A DNA stretch of 64,000 nucleotides from Siphonodentalium dalli. Taxonomy: Eukaryota > Mollusca > Scaphopoda > Gadilida > Siphonodentaliidae. The stretch covers positions 43,035,797-43,099,796 of the forward strand of contig CP136061.1 of NCBI GenBank assembly GCA_032622095.1. The letters run 5' to 3'. Each line of letters begins with the position of its first letter. Positions within the stretch are counted from its first letter, which is position 1. Position numbers and translations under genes: made by a program. The notes beneath the pieces were generated by a model, which was not told the DNA's origin, did not search any database, and saw only the letters and a list, made by a program, of their open reading frames with translations. This document shows, one piece after another, positions 34,361 to 45,279 of this stretch.

Positions 34361-34560
34361 TCTATTATATATTTTGGAAGATCTGTGTGTGTATCTGTCT
34401 GTCTGTCTGTAATCGATGGACTCGAAAACGGCCGAACCGATTTAGATGAAACTTGGTATGTGGGGGTATGTTCGGCCGGGGAGTAACATAGGCATATTAA
34501 TTTTCAGATCCTACATGTAGGTCAACTTTTCACGTGCCGAGGTAGGTCAAATCTGTTTTT
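34361..34560 (+). repeat. Related but distinct dispersed repeat abutting the array
   Basis: TCTATTATATATTTTGGAAG, a (TCTG)n tract and then CCGAACCGATTTAGATGAAA follow immediately after the sixth unit's CTAG. The order of parts is the same as in the array units, but the body (GTTCGGCCGGGGAGTAACAT) differs and no GCGCATGCGC is present. Confidence 0.65.
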
Positions 34561-35250
34561 ACGCTGTGTTACGGGACTTTCATTTGAGTTCGGTGCTTAC
34601 AAATCGATTCGAAACAGCGCGAATAATAAAATGCCAGTCATAATAATGATACTGTGAGAATCTTTCGTGTTTCCTCTTTCCAACGATATATAATGCGTAT
34701 GTATCCGTTTTAGTTATCTGCCTCAATTATCAAGAAGAAGTGGTACTATCTTCCATCAGGATAAAAACAATGCGTAACTTCTATGACGTCGTTAGAGGTC
34801 ATAACATTATATCACGTTAACGCTTAACCGGCCGATGCATTTGACTGTTTCAGAAGTCTTGGCGATATCTCGGGCACCGATGGTAATTTATCTTTATATA
34901 TACACTTTATTCTCCCAGCCAATGTACTTGGTACGGAGACAACGGAATGCATAAAACAATATGCCAAGTGCGGATGGACGATGGTTAACGTAATTAGTTA
35001 ATTAAATCATGTTGCCATCCCGACGTGACACGGGGTTTGACAAATAAGAATAGAAAATGTGTTATGGCAGTTTACAGGTTGCCGCCCTGTGAGGTGGAAG
35101 CTACCGCATTTAACCTGGAGAACAGGTAGCTACGGAAGTTTTCTCTTTGATCATTTTGCACGTTTTCTTTAAAACAGATGGTCATGTGCTCATTTAAGCA
35201 TTTTCAATTACCAAGACAACTTTTCGAAAAGACAGGAAATGATGATTCCC
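34561..35250. other. Unrecognised stretch
   Basis: No gene or repeat recognised. Confidence 0.35.
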
Positions 35251-35459
35251 TCAAATCCGGGCGGAGAAGATTAGGCAATCAATCAGGTAGTGTATTTCAT
35301 CGCCGATTGCATTCAGATTGCACAAGGTAAATACACGCTGCTCTCTCTGGACGTTATTCCAACTTCCCAATTCTACTGGCAGTTTATGATTTCTGGTTCT
35401 GAATCTAGCCAAAGTGAATACGTTATATTGATTACTAGAATTTAGGTAGTTTTCGAAAG
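35251..35459 (-). pseudogene. LINE remnant: C-terminal cysteine motif
   Basis: The frame reads FENYLNSSNQYNVFTLARFRTRNHKLPVE in two halves, then TLCNLNAIGDEIHYLIDC and a stop. It is typical of the C-terminus of molluscan non-LTR RTs: the FRTxNHKLP box followed by a CxxC...HxxxxC motif. About 69 codons remain. The last LINE in the window (63.5 kb) carries the same box as FRTSNHRLPIGSGRW. Confidence 0.75.
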
Positions 35460-35489
35460 TGAATTATGTCTTAATCAAGGAATAAAACA

Positions 35490-35640
35490 TGCCCTTTCTG
35501 GAAAGTGATATATCTATCAGCCGGGAAAGTGATATATCGATCAGCCGGGAAAGTGATATATCGATCAGCCGGGAAAGTGATATATCGATCAGCCGGGAAA
35601 GTGATATCTCGATCAGCAGGGAAAGTGATATCTCGATTTG
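35490..35640. repeat. 24-bp minisatellite, six copies
   Basis: The unit CCGGGAAAGTGATATATCGATCAG is 24 bp (position 1-20 shown as CCGGGAAAGTGATATATCGA). It repeats about six times with a few changes; the outer copies are more diverged. Because 24 is a multiple of three, both strands stay open (ADRYITFP on minus, SRESDISI on plus). It lies directly downstream of the candidate exon's donor. Confidence 0.95.
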
Positions 35641-35685
35641 CCACGGAGCTCCCAGTGCTAGGATTATATTGCCAACTTAACTCAC

Positions 35686-35790
35686 CGTGATATACGATTA
35701 CGACGCCAAGACAAACGGCTAGCATCCAAAATATTCTTCTTCTGAAAATACCCAACCACCAATCTTGAGCTGTCCTGGTGACCATCGTTT
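35686..35790 (-). CDS. Candidate first coding exon: type II signal anchor
   Basis: The 33 codons start at an ATG (35783-35785) five bases after an acceptor-like TTTCTCATTACACAG. They end at CACG|GTGAGT, a textbook donor (last exon base 35686, phase 1). The peptide has a short tail with basic residues (FRRR) and a 16-18-residue hydrophobic segment (IFWMLAVCLGVVIVYH), the layout of Golgi glycosyltransferase N-termini. The GT43 exon at 5652-6091 opens in phase 1 on the same strand, so joining gives an alanine codon and runs straight into its stem. The join is inference: a phase match occurs by chance one time in three, and a 5' untranslated exon would be needed beyond 35790. The open frame continuing into the minisatellite is intron read-through. 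Confidence 0.5.
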
Positions 35791-35799
35791 CTGTGTAAT

Positions 35800-36007
35800 G
35801 AGAAATAAAAGCACTTACAATGTAGTGATTTGTTTCAAGACTATATTATAACACTACATGGTCTAAATTCCGTGCCAATGCCCCCGTCCTCTATAAAAAA
35901 TGTGTTCACCACAAACCAGCGCCACGGGCCAACGGATGAATAACTAAATTAAGCAGTTCTCCGCCAATCAGAATGTGTATGTTAGGAACAAATATTCAAC
36001 TTGAATT
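35800..36007. other. Short unrecognised spacer
   Basis: This would lie upstream of the candidate first coding exon. No promoter element was recognised. Confidence 0.3.
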
Positions 36008-36630
36008 ACAATGCCGTTTAAATGGTTATTCAACTTGAATTACAATGCCGTTTAAAAACACCACGCGGAAGCCAGAAGGAAAGTACGGAGAGGATTGTGC
36101 ACAACAGAAAGCAGTAAATGTGTGGAATGAACTACCCCTTACTCTCAGAAAAGCGAAAACTCTCGAAAAATTTAAGAACGCTCTCAAGACCCACCTGTTC
36201 ATAATTTGCTTCGGTGTTAAACCTACTACTGCATTTTAACTGACATTTTAACTGTGACTTTTAATCTTTGACTTACTTGTGACTGTTTTTTCCATTACTT
36301 TTTTATTCATCTACTTTTGTTGATAGTTTTTTTTTATCTATTTCTTTGGTTAACCTTGTTGTCTGTTTTTCTATTTTAATTAATTTTAGCCATAACCTTT
36401 TTTCATAATTTGAACTATTTTTTAATTATTTTTTTTTTTTAAATTATAAGTCGCATGCTTATGGTCGTTGGTTTTTTACTTTTGTTTTGTTTTTTAGTAA
36501 TTTCTTAGTCACATGCAGATGGTCGTTATGAATTTTTTAATACTTTTTAACTCTTACCTTGTATATTTTTATTTTTATTGATTGATGTAAGCGCATTGAA
36601 ACTAATTTACTGTAGAATGCGTGTTAAATG

Positions 36631-36671
<41 letters not shown>
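36008..36671 (+). mobile_element. L2/CR1-like LINE tail with (TAA)n end
   Basis: The frame 36045-36239 carries KAVNVWNELPLTLRKAKTLEKFKNALKTHLF (two consecutive pieces), the conserved last segment of L2/CR1-type ORF2, then a stop. The 3' UTR contains TGTAAGCGCATTGAAA and ends in (TAA)n at 36637-36670, the usual microsatellite-like tail of such elements. A 29-bp sequence at 35994-36022 (ATTCAACTTGAATTACAATG...) is repeated at 36028-36056, right at the 5'-truncation point. Confidence 0.8.
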
Positions 36672-36672
<1 letters not shown>

Positions 36673-36984
36673 AGTGAGAATATATAACATACGCCAGTGG
36701 TTAATAACATGCACGCCTTAACCACCAGGGACATTCCATCATTTAAAAACTCTGAAATGCACTCGGTCCAAGGGACTCAATTTTGGGAATACGTAATATA
36801 GGTATCGATATTGCGATGGCGCCAAAAATAGTTTGATTGATTGTTAGTTTGATTGGGCGTTAAACGTTGGTTCGGTCGCTGGGTCAAATCGCGGCCATGG
36901 ACAGAAACAGGTGCATTAGTCAGGCGCAGTTATTATGAAAAGATTGGCACTGACAGGGAATAGTCTCAGACTACTCATAAACTA
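36672..36984. other. Unrecognised spacer
   Basis: Nothing recognised beyond a GTTTGATTG duplication near 36830-36855. Confidence 0.3.
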
Positions 36985-37575
36985 TTTCACCCGTGGTCAA
37001 GTTGTCCTGCTAATATGCTATGATGCTGGTGGTCCCGCTGAACTGCTATGATGCGGGCAGTGCAAACTGATGCCGTTACGAAAAAGTGCCGTTAGTTTTT
37101 CTAAAGTTGTCATTTTCGCGGTGTTTGGCAAATCCGACTCATTTGAGGAGAAGAAAAAACAGTGTGAGTATGAAACAGTTAAGAACATATATATTTATTG
37201 AAAAATATAACAATGCCTACGCTGGTGTTTCTAAAACTACGTGATTAACTATCTTGAGTATAGTCGATTTTCAACATCTAACAACCAGTATTAAAAATAT
37301 TTCGCAATAAATAATTTTTTTAATGTTTGATACGCATAATAGATTTTCCTGGATATGTTCTGATTATCGGAACACCGCGGGAAAAAAAGGACAAATTAAA
37401 AACAAATAACGGTACTTTTAGTTAACAGCATCAGTTGGCCCAAACATCATCTGTTTCTGTAGATATTACAGTGCAGGAACCAATTCTGGTTGTGGACGCA
37501 CTGGTCATAGCAATTCAGCAGAACCCAGTCGCATCATAGCACATTAGCAGGACCACTTGACCAGGAGTGTATTTG
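36985..37575. mobile_element. Complete foldback element, arms about 240-300 bp
   Basis: The left end CCGTGGTCAAGTTGTCCTGC and the right end GGACCACTTGACCAGGAG are inverted copies. The match runs inward (TGCTATGATGC, CCGTTA...TTTTC, GCGGTGTT) to a centre near 37221-37246. The right arm has a roughly 70-bp extra segment. A half copy lies at 16455-16720 and a poorer one at 55995-56340. No protein is encoded. Confidence 0.7.
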
Positions 37576-37707
37576 TTGTAGAAAACGCTAAATAGCTGAA
37601 GCGGTAACCATTTGAGCCACTGCAGATATTAGCTTCTCGGTACCTCTTCACAGTGCGACCGGCGTGAACAAATTTGGTTCGTATGTCTATTCTAGAGTTA
37701 ACGTTAA

Positions 37708-38203
37708 AGGCACGTGAGGCCTTAGTTGTCGAAAATATTCATATTTGTTTCAATCACCGTAAACAGAAAAACATTAGAAAGCATACAGTTTCGTTCATAT
37801 ATACCATGACTATCGCGTAAACAGCATGTTATCATAAAGACCTACTATATTTTACCCAAGCAAGAGCCTGATTGTGTTACAGAAGACAGCACAATGCTAC
37901 TGGCTAATCACACAAAAATGGCAGAAACGCTCTTTATTAGTTCCATGTCAGGAATTCGACAACAAAGAACGCTCTTTATGTTTACCATCATATAATATAA
38001 ACAAACACCAAACAAGTAACGTTTTATGCTTTTGTTTACATAACAATGGTCAAATATATGACAATAACATACTGTTTATGCGATATTTTGTATTTGTATA
38101 CGGACAAAGTCTGTCTACATTTTGATGTTCTTTATGTTTGTGGCGGTTTTTGACGGGTGGAAATATTTTTACAGGATACCCACCGCCAATGCCAACCGTA
38201 CCT
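37708..38203. mobile_element. TTAA-flanked element (AACGCTCTTTAT family), complete copy 1
   Basis: A 496-bp element has imperfect TIRs, AGGCACGTGAGGCC on the left and GGCCAACCGTACCT-like on the right, and TTAA on both sides (37704-37707, 38204-38207). It contains the doubled motif AACGCTCTTTAT about 56 bp apart and TGGCGGTTTTTGACGG... ACCCACCGCCA, a local inverted pair. TTAA targets are made by piggyBac and Kolobok transposases. The AGG start fits Kolobok better than piggyBac's CCC. Confidence 0.75.
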
Positions 38204-38207
38204 TTAA

Positions 38208-38888
38208 CGTTAACTTAACTTCGAAAGGGTTTATATTTGGTACATCACGTCTACTAGTTGGTGTGTTATTTTTACGTGTGCACCGGGTCTATAACAAATT
38301 CCTTGTGTGTTTTACATTACAACCTACATATAGGTCAGGGACGTGCTGCATCCCATGTGGGGCACACGGATTTCTTTTAAATTTTAATCGGTACGCGATG
38401 ATAACATTGTACTAAATATGTATACAATATCCCTATGTGTTTTTAGTCTTTTGCAGAATGACAGGGGTGAATTTCGACAAACTACTAGAGCGGGTAACAC
38501 CTTTTATAATGAAATACGACACGCCAAGCCCGAGTAACGATTAATCAAATCCGATTTGCATGTTGACCGTGACTTATAACGGATGCGATTTTTTCTCACG
38601 CGAACGAATACCGTTTTGTGTCAGTGTGCATTCCTGTATCGACACGTTTACACTATATTATGCGTCTATAAATGTACACATAATGATCTAGGCGAATGCA
38701 AATGTAGCCGTAACACTTTGATATGTTTTGGTTTGTATCTGTGCACACTGCACAGTACGAGACTATGAGTATCCAAGTATTAAGTAAAAATAATACAAAA
38801 AAGTAATTAAAATATACTATGCTTTACCATGGTGTACTATATATAGCATGGTAGTGTACCATGATAGTACGTTACCATGCTAGTACGC
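38208..38888. other. Unrecognised stretch ending in a TACCATG-rich patch
   Basis: 38815-38885 holds several copies of TACCATGGT / TAGTGTACCATG. Similar patches occur near 8.1, 43.6 and 47.9 kb. No gene was recognised. Confidence 0.4.
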
Positions 38889-41640
38889 TTTTTAGCTCAC
38901 CTGAGACGAAGTCTCCGGTGGAGCTATAGTCATCACTCCTCGTCCGTCGTCCGTCCGTGCGCCCGTCTGTCCGTCTGTCCGTCCGTCCGTCAACTTTTTT
39001 AAAAACATCTTCTCCTCTGAAACCATCATACTGAATTGGTTCATATTTGGTGTGGATGTTCCCTAGGTGACTCTCATTCAGATTTGTTCAAATGAGGTCA
39101 CTGGGTAAAATAGTTGTGAAACCAGGGCCATAACTCTATTCATCCACAGTAATTCTTACGACTTCTTTTCCATAACCATTGTGCCGATTTAGCTAATATT
39201 TGGTAAGGAGGGTCCTTGGGTGACTGGTGTTCAGATTTGTTCAAATGAGGTCACTGGGTCAATTAGGGGCAGAGTAGGGACATAACTCTAAAAACCAAAA
39301 AATTACATTTTTGCATTTTGATCATATTTGGTGTGGATGTTCCCTAGGTGACTGTCATTCAGATTTGTTCAAATGAGGTCACTGTGTCAAACAGTTGCGA
39401 AATCATGGCCATAACTATATTCCTCCTTGGTAATTCTTAATAACGACTTCTTGTCAAGAACCATTATGCCGATTTAGTTTATATTTGGTATGTGGGGTCA
39501 TTGAATGACTGGGGTTCAGATTTGTTCAAATGGGGTCACTGAGTCAAATAGGGGTGGAGCCAGGGCCATAATTCCCCAAAAAATAACAAACAAAATCAGG
39601 AACTCCTTGATCAATTTAACATACAAAAAAAAATATCACCCCCCCCCCCCCCACATGACCCAGAACTCCACCCTGCCCCCAACCAACAGCATTCCACCCT
39701 ATCTCACCTCCTAACTCACAGGTAAATAAAGTATTCTGTAGCTATAGGCAGAGTCCCCAGGGAGTGTATTCATGTCATTCATAATTTAAATGAGATTAAT
39801 GGTGTTATCAATGAAGCACCCTTGTTGTTTACATTATCACTCAGTGGTCATTAAAATCAGATTATTTTCATTTTCTCCAAGAGTGTCTGACATTTGTAGA
39901 AAGTGGTTCTCAGAGGGTGAATTCATGTTGCTCCACACAGCAGGCTAGCATAACCAAATACACCCTCTGAGAACCTTATTCTGCTTAGGCCTCATCTTCT
40001 GGGAAGTATCTAGAGTCTCAAGATCTCATTCTGCTTAGGCCTCATCTTCTGGGAAGTATCTATAGTATCAAATTTACATTGTTATTAGTTAAATTTCCCT
40101 TCTAGGAAGTTTCTGTATCCCTTAATTTGCAGAAGATAAAATTCATGATTGAGGTGCCCAATGGGTGAACATCACCAATTTCAACTGGGGAACTTCAATC
40201 TTATTCTAGGTCTTCCATAGCAGTTGAGGGCCTTATCAGAATGAGGTCCCCAGAGGGTGAATTTAGTGATACTAGCCCGCTGTGCAGGATAGCATCACTA
40301 AATTCACCCTCTGGGGACCTCATTCTGCAAATAACAGACAGACTATCTCAAGGCTTGATTGTATAATACAGTGTGTTGCTTGAGGCCAGACATGCACAAT
40401 GTAGGAACAGACATGCTTTTAGTGATGCTATCCCACACAGCGGGCTAGCATCACCAAATTCACCATTTGGTGACCTCATTCTGCTTAGGCCTCATCTTCT
40501 GGGAAGTATCTATAGTATCAAATTTACATTGTTGTTAGTTAAATTTCCCTTCTAGGAAGTTTCTATATCCCCTAATCTGCAGAAGGTACAATTCATAATT
40601 GAGGGGCCCAATGGGTGAACATCACCAACTTCAACTGGGGAAATTCAATTTTATTCTAGGTCTTCCATAGCAGTTGAGGGCCTTATCAGAATGAGGTCCC
40701 CAGAGGGTGAATTTAGCGTCACTAAATTCACCCTCTGGGACCTCATTCTGCAAATGACAGATACACTATCACACTATTTCAAGGCTTGTTGTATAATACA
40801 TTGTGTTGCTTGAGGCCAGGCATGCACAATGTAGGAACAGACACGCTTTTTGTGATGCTATACCGCACAGCAGGCTAGCATCACCAAATTCACCCTCTGG
40901 CGACCTCATTCTGCTTAGGCCTCATCTTCTGGGAAGTATCTATGGTATCAAATTTACATTGTTGTTAGTTAAATTTCCCTTCTAGGAAGTTTTTATATCC
41001 CCTAATTTGCAGAAGATAAAATTCATAAATGAGGTGCCCAATGGGTGAATATCACCAACTTCAACTGGGGAACTTAATTTTTATCCTTATCAGATTTGTG
41101 AAAATGGGATCACAAAGTCAAATAAGGGCAGAGCAAGAGACTTAACTATTTCACTACATAGTAATTATTAAAATATGTTTGCAAGAACTAGTTGGCTTAT
41201 ATAGAATGGAATGTTCTTCCTTGACTGTAATTCAGATTTCTTTAATGGGGTCACCTGGTCAAATAGGGGCCAAGCGAAGGACAGTTTCCCTCTTAATATG
41301 CTTCCTTCACAAGGACCATCAGGTCTATTTGACTGATATTTATGATATGTATGAAGGGGTCTTTGGTGTCTGTGATTCAAATTTATTCAGATGGGGTCAC
41401 CAGGTTAAATAGGGTGGGACCAGGGACACAACTATATGTCTCTATAGTAATTCTTAAAATGTCTTCTCAAGAGAGTTTGGACTATTGAGCTTACATATAG
41501 TATGGAGGAATCAGGAGGTTCCTTTAGTGACTGAGATTCAGATTTGTTAAAATGAGGTCAACCTGTCAATAAATGGCAGGCCATGGGGAGTTAACACTTT
41601 TGTGTCTAATAAAATCATCGAAATACCAAATTCATTAAAA
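38889..41640 (+). repeat. Molluscan CACCTGAG repeat with about 150-bp internal tandem
   Basis: It opens TTTTTAGCTCACCTGAGACG AAGTCTCCGGTGGAGCTAT, then a (TCCG/TCTG)n tract and CTTCTCCTCTGAAACCATCA, a repeat type widespread in molluscs. The body repeats a loose unit around CAGATTTGTTCAAATGAGGT CAC near 39.08, 39.23, 39.36 and 39.52 kb, and again, more diverged, near 41.09, 41.23, 41.38 and 41.54 kb. Between these blocks sits the separate hAT-like complex at 39.89-41.06 kb. A run of 14 C lies at 39639-39652. Confidence 0.75.
39885..41060. mobile_element. hAT-like family member, partly duplicated in tandem
   Basis: It has the same arms as the MITE at 6558-6811: GTGTCTGACATTTG at the left, then repeated hairpins GAATGAGGTCCCCAGAGGGT ...CCTCATTCTGC at 40.24-40.33 and 40.69-40.75 kb. 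ATCTCAAGGCTTG and ATTTCAAGGCTTG lie at about 40356 and 40790. The segment around CCTTCTAGGAAGTTTC recurs at 40101, 40551 and 40981 (450 and 430 bp apart), so the internal part is duplicated about 2.4 times. The two 60-codon frames in it are identical by descent, not genes. Confidence 0.7.
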
Positions 41641-42305
41641 CATCTACCTTGGAACCACCTGACTGATTGGTCTGACATACATGTATTGTGTTTTGGGTCC
41701 ATGGATAATTGGGCTTCAAACATGTTTAAATGGTTTTAGAAAAAAAGGCGCTTGTGAGATTGGAAATTTCCAACAATTGAGAAAGTTTGAGGTGTCGGTT
41801 GTGAAATTCTAACCTAAGACTTGGGAGTCTGGATCCCGGTCGGGAGGGACTTGTTGAGCTGGAGGATGGGGTGATCAGTAGTGTACAGTTGGCAATTTCA
41901 AGGTGGATTTTTACCAAGCTACATACTTGAAGTCTCTCTAGCCACATATCCTGTTTAAATCTACTTCTTTTAAAGTGATTATGAAAAGTGCTGACTGTTT
42001 TGGTCTCCAGAGTCCCAGTCTTATCAGTCTTTGCAGTCTGGTGAGCTACCCCACAGTCATTGACTGTCTTGTATATTAGAAGTTTTAAAATGTGAGACAA
42101 CACATTGGAGGTCAATACTGAGACATGTGACTGCCTAAGGTGTTAAACTCTTCTTGACTTAGCCTTCTTAGTTATTACAATATTCTTGTCCCATTCTGTT
42201 ATTTTTTTTAGTATGACACCTGGTTCAATTGTTTTGCGCTATCTAGCTAACAAAATATGGTTTTCTTCTCAGAAAAAGAGACAAAATGGGCATCACCAGC
42301 GCAAT
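41641..42305. other. Unrecognised stretch
   Basis: The 129-codon minus-strand frame at 41726-42115 has a Ser-rich patch but no recognised domain or splice support, and is not called a gene. Confidence 0.35.
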
Positions 42306-42308
42306 GTG

Positions 42309-42470
42309 CTATTATATAGATAATGAATGGCTTGGAGTTGACTATGCCAAAATAGTGGTCCTCGGAGAGGAATAGTCCACGAGCCGCAGGCGAGTGGACT
42401 ATTCCTCCTCGAGGACCACTATTTTGGCATAGTTAACGTACAAGACATTCATTATTTATTATATTATATC
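42309..42470. repeat. Foldback element with ACTATGCCAAAATAGTGGTC arms
   Basis: ACTATGCCAAAATAGTGGTC...GGAATAGTCCAC and its inverted copy (42341-42433) surround a GAGCCGCAGGCGA loop. Looser pairing continues outward through TAATGAATG / CATTCATTA. Similar hairpins are familiar from molluscan genomes. Confidence 0.85.
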
Positions 42471-42716
42471 GAACATTGGTGCCAATTCTCACACAATTTC
42501 TGTGTCTGATTTTGTTTATTTACCGTGAATTTTGGAAATTGGTCTCTGATTTTACAATTTTTGGCAATTTTTTGACGATGGCAGGGGAGCATAACTATGT
42601 TATTTTTTACAACTAACGGCATATCTTCACGATTCATGCATGTATTTCTATAAATACGTCATTAGCAAAGACATTTTGGCGAAATGTTGGAAGTTAACTT
42701 GCTTAAAGGCACGTGA

Positions 42717-43201
42717 GGCCTTAGTTGTCGAAAATATTCATATTTGTTCCAATCACCGTAAACAGAAAAAACATTATAACGCATACAGTTTCGTTCATAT
42801 ATACCATGATCATCACGTAAACAGTATGTTATCATAAAGACCTACTATATTTTACCTACGCAAGAGCCTGATTGTGTTACAGAAGACAGCACAATGTTGC
42901 TGGCTAATCACACACAAATGGCATAAACGCTCTTTATTAGTTCCATATCAGGAATTCACCAACTAAGAACGCTCTTTATGTTTACCATCATAATATAAAC
43001 AAACACCAGAAAAGTAACTTTTTATGCTTTTGTTTACATAACAATGGTCAAACATTTGACAATAACATACTGTTTATGCGATATTTCTTATTTGTATACG
43101 GACAAAGTCTGTCTAGATTTTGATGTTCTTTCTGTTTGTGGCGGTTTTTGACGGGTGGAAATATTTTCACAGGATACCCACCGCCAAGGCCAACCGTACC
43201 T
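42717..43201. mobile_element. TTAA-flanked element (AACGCTCTTTAT family), complete copy 2
   Basis: 485 bp, same orientation and structure as the copy at 37708-38203, with TTAA at 42713-42716 and 43202-43205. By eye the two copies are more than 90% identical over their length. That suggests a relatively recent common source. Confidence 0.8.
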
Positions 43202-43205
43202 TTAA

Positions 43206-43805
43206 CTTCGATTAGAACGGTTCCAAAAGGAAGTTATAAATAACGTCCACTGGCATTACAAAATTTGGACTGGCCGCTTGTCAACTAAACAGACAAACTA
43301 TTAAATACATTGGCTAGCTATGATCAGACATTTGTTAGTTCATTACAATTCACCGATAAATCTAATCATATACCGATATTGCAACAAGTATCGTACAATG
43401 TATAGTTTAAGTTTGGCCGTATCCTCAGACGGCAACTCGATTTCGCGAAATGAGTTTGTTACTATAAATAGAAAAAGAATAGTAGGCATGTAGGAATCCT
43501 ACTGGTGTACTATCGTAAACTAGTCTAGCAGTGTGCAGCCAATTAGAATGCGAGAAAGTCACGCGAGATATAATATTGCGAAATAGTTATCGCTCATGTT
43601 AGTACCATGGTAAGGTACCATGGTAAAACATGGTGCTTTTTATATAGGTTGGTTCCAGTCAGAGATGCTTTGTTTGAATACAGTTAACTTAGTTCTACAT
43701 TAATTATAGTGTTAGTTTTACGTGGCCGCTAATAACACATCCTGTGATTTTGAATGATGTGAGGTAATACCTTGCTGTACCACATGGTATCACTATGGTA
43801 GCTTT
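43206..43805. other. Unrecognised stretch with TACCATGGTA palindromes
   Basis: TACCATGGTAAGGTACCATGGTA occurs at about 43604-43626 and ACATGGTATCACTATGGTAG at about 43783-43802. No gene. Confidence 0.4.
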
Positions 43806-43810
43806 TTTTT

Positions 43811-43848
43811 CACCCACTGACCAACGCGCGAAGCGCGTTCAGTGGGTG
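43811..43848. repeat. Short hairpin CACCCACTGA...GCGCGAAGCGCG...CAGTGGGTG
   Basis: Perfect outer arms CACCCACTGA / TCAGTGGGTG (with a CCA interruption) and a GCGC-GAA-GCGC inner stem. It is a compact CpG-rich hairpin in AT-rich sequence, probably the end of a dispersed repeat. Confidence 0.8.
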
Positions 43849-44650
43849 TACTATTATCGTAGGACTCATGCGTTTCTGCTGAATTGAAATAGTGCCTATG
43901 CGTTTCTGCTGAGCTGCACTGACGTTTGATCGCAAAATAAAATTATAACCATTATCAAAGCACACGTTTGGATAACACCGCCATAAACAGTTTCATATTA
44001 TGATGTTGAGCTCATATCGTCAATAAAATTATAGTTATAATTGATAAAACTAAATTGTACTGCTAAAGTAATTCTACCAATTGGGTAACTAGATTCAGGT
44101 TGAGCTAGAACTTGAGAAATTTTTAATTTCAACCAATTGAAATGCCGCTGAAATTGGAAAGGGTTAAGGTTGTGGGGCAACGCAAATGACGTCATCGAAA
44201 ACAAGGCGACTCAAAAAAGTCTCGCTTCGTCTCGGAATCGTGATTTAAATTCATTCATTTTGACTGTTACTGTGTCCTAAGATATTAGCAACTTGTGGAA
44301 TGTGCTTAGGAAGGATTGTTTTGATATCTAATAAGTGGGATTTACCTCCCAAAAAGGTGAGTTTCAGGCCTGCATTTGTTGTCAATCTGTATTATCTGAT
44401 TCTGACAGCGCTCGTCTGCAACTGCAATTGGCAGAATTCGCGTGTTTGACTAAACGTTTTCTCCACTCGATTCTCGAGTCAAAATGCACAATAATCGGTC
44501 AAATTCTTTCAATAATTCTATCTAAATACATCTTAGCTATTATTCGGATCAGATCTCCCCGTCGAGAGAGCGATATGTTGACCAAAACGACACTTGAGAA
44601 AGTTGTTTACATTTTGAGCGCACACTGCCTGCGGCACAGTACACGCTCGA
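43849..44650. other. Unrecognised stretch
   Basis: GTGCCTATGCGTTTCTGCTGA-type sequence is repeated at about 43868 and 43902. A 119-codon plus frame at 44335-44694 lacks an ATG at its beginning and has no recognised domain. Confidence 0.35.
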
Positions 44651-45175
44651 TTTTTATCATGGAAACAAATCAATTTCTTCCATCTAAAAGATAATTACGT
44701 GCTGGACCCTGTCATTTTAGGAATATATAAGTATTCCACGCAGACATACCTCCGTCTCAGCTTAAAATTTTGAAAAATAACAGTTTTATCGACATAAATC
44801 GATTTGAATGGGAAAATCCCGTGTTAAAATTTATCATTGAAAAAAAATAATTTCTTCCCTCTAAAAAATAATTACGTGCTGTACCTTGTCATTTTAGGAA
44901 TATATAGGTATTCCACGCTGACACACCAAGTCTCAGCTTAAAATTTTGAAAAATAAGAGTTTTATCGACATAAATCGATTTGAAATTGAATAGCAAATCC
45001 TAAAATTTATCATCGAAAAAAATTAATTTCTTCCATCTAAAAAATAATTACGTGCTGTACCCTGTCATTTTAGGAATATATAAGTATTCCACACAGACAC
45101 ACCAAGTCTCAGCTTAAAATTTTGAAAAATAAGAATTTTATCGACATAAATCAATTTTAATGGCAGATCCCATCA
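44651..45175. repeat. Tandem repeat, 176-177-bp period, about three copies
   Basis: ATAATTACGTGCTG recurs with its GCT ending at 44703, 44880 and 45056. Each copy continues CCTGTCATTTTAGGAATATA and AATTTTGAAAAATAAGAGTT. Divergence is modest. Confidence 0.9.
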
Positions 45176-45279
45176 TACCATGTTAAATAATAAATTTTAG
45201 GGCCCTGCGAATGTTTTCTGAGCTGTTCCATATTGGCCAACAGAGTCCATATTTGACAGGTTCTACCTCATAATTGTGC

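Noticed and set aside
35471-35785. A 104-codon membrane protein with a DRYITFPA repeat tail
   Set aside because: The tail is the 24-bp minisatellite read through the GTGAGT donor. Only the first 33 codons are kept as a candidate exon.
40373-40985. Two homologous 60-codon frames (MLLEARHAQCRNRH...)
   Set aside because: They lie in the 430-bp tandem duplication of an hAT-like element; similarity reflects duplication, not selection.
41726-42115. 129-codon minus-strand frame as a gene
   Set aside because: It lies in sequence next to the CACCTGAG repeat and has no recognised domain or splice signals.
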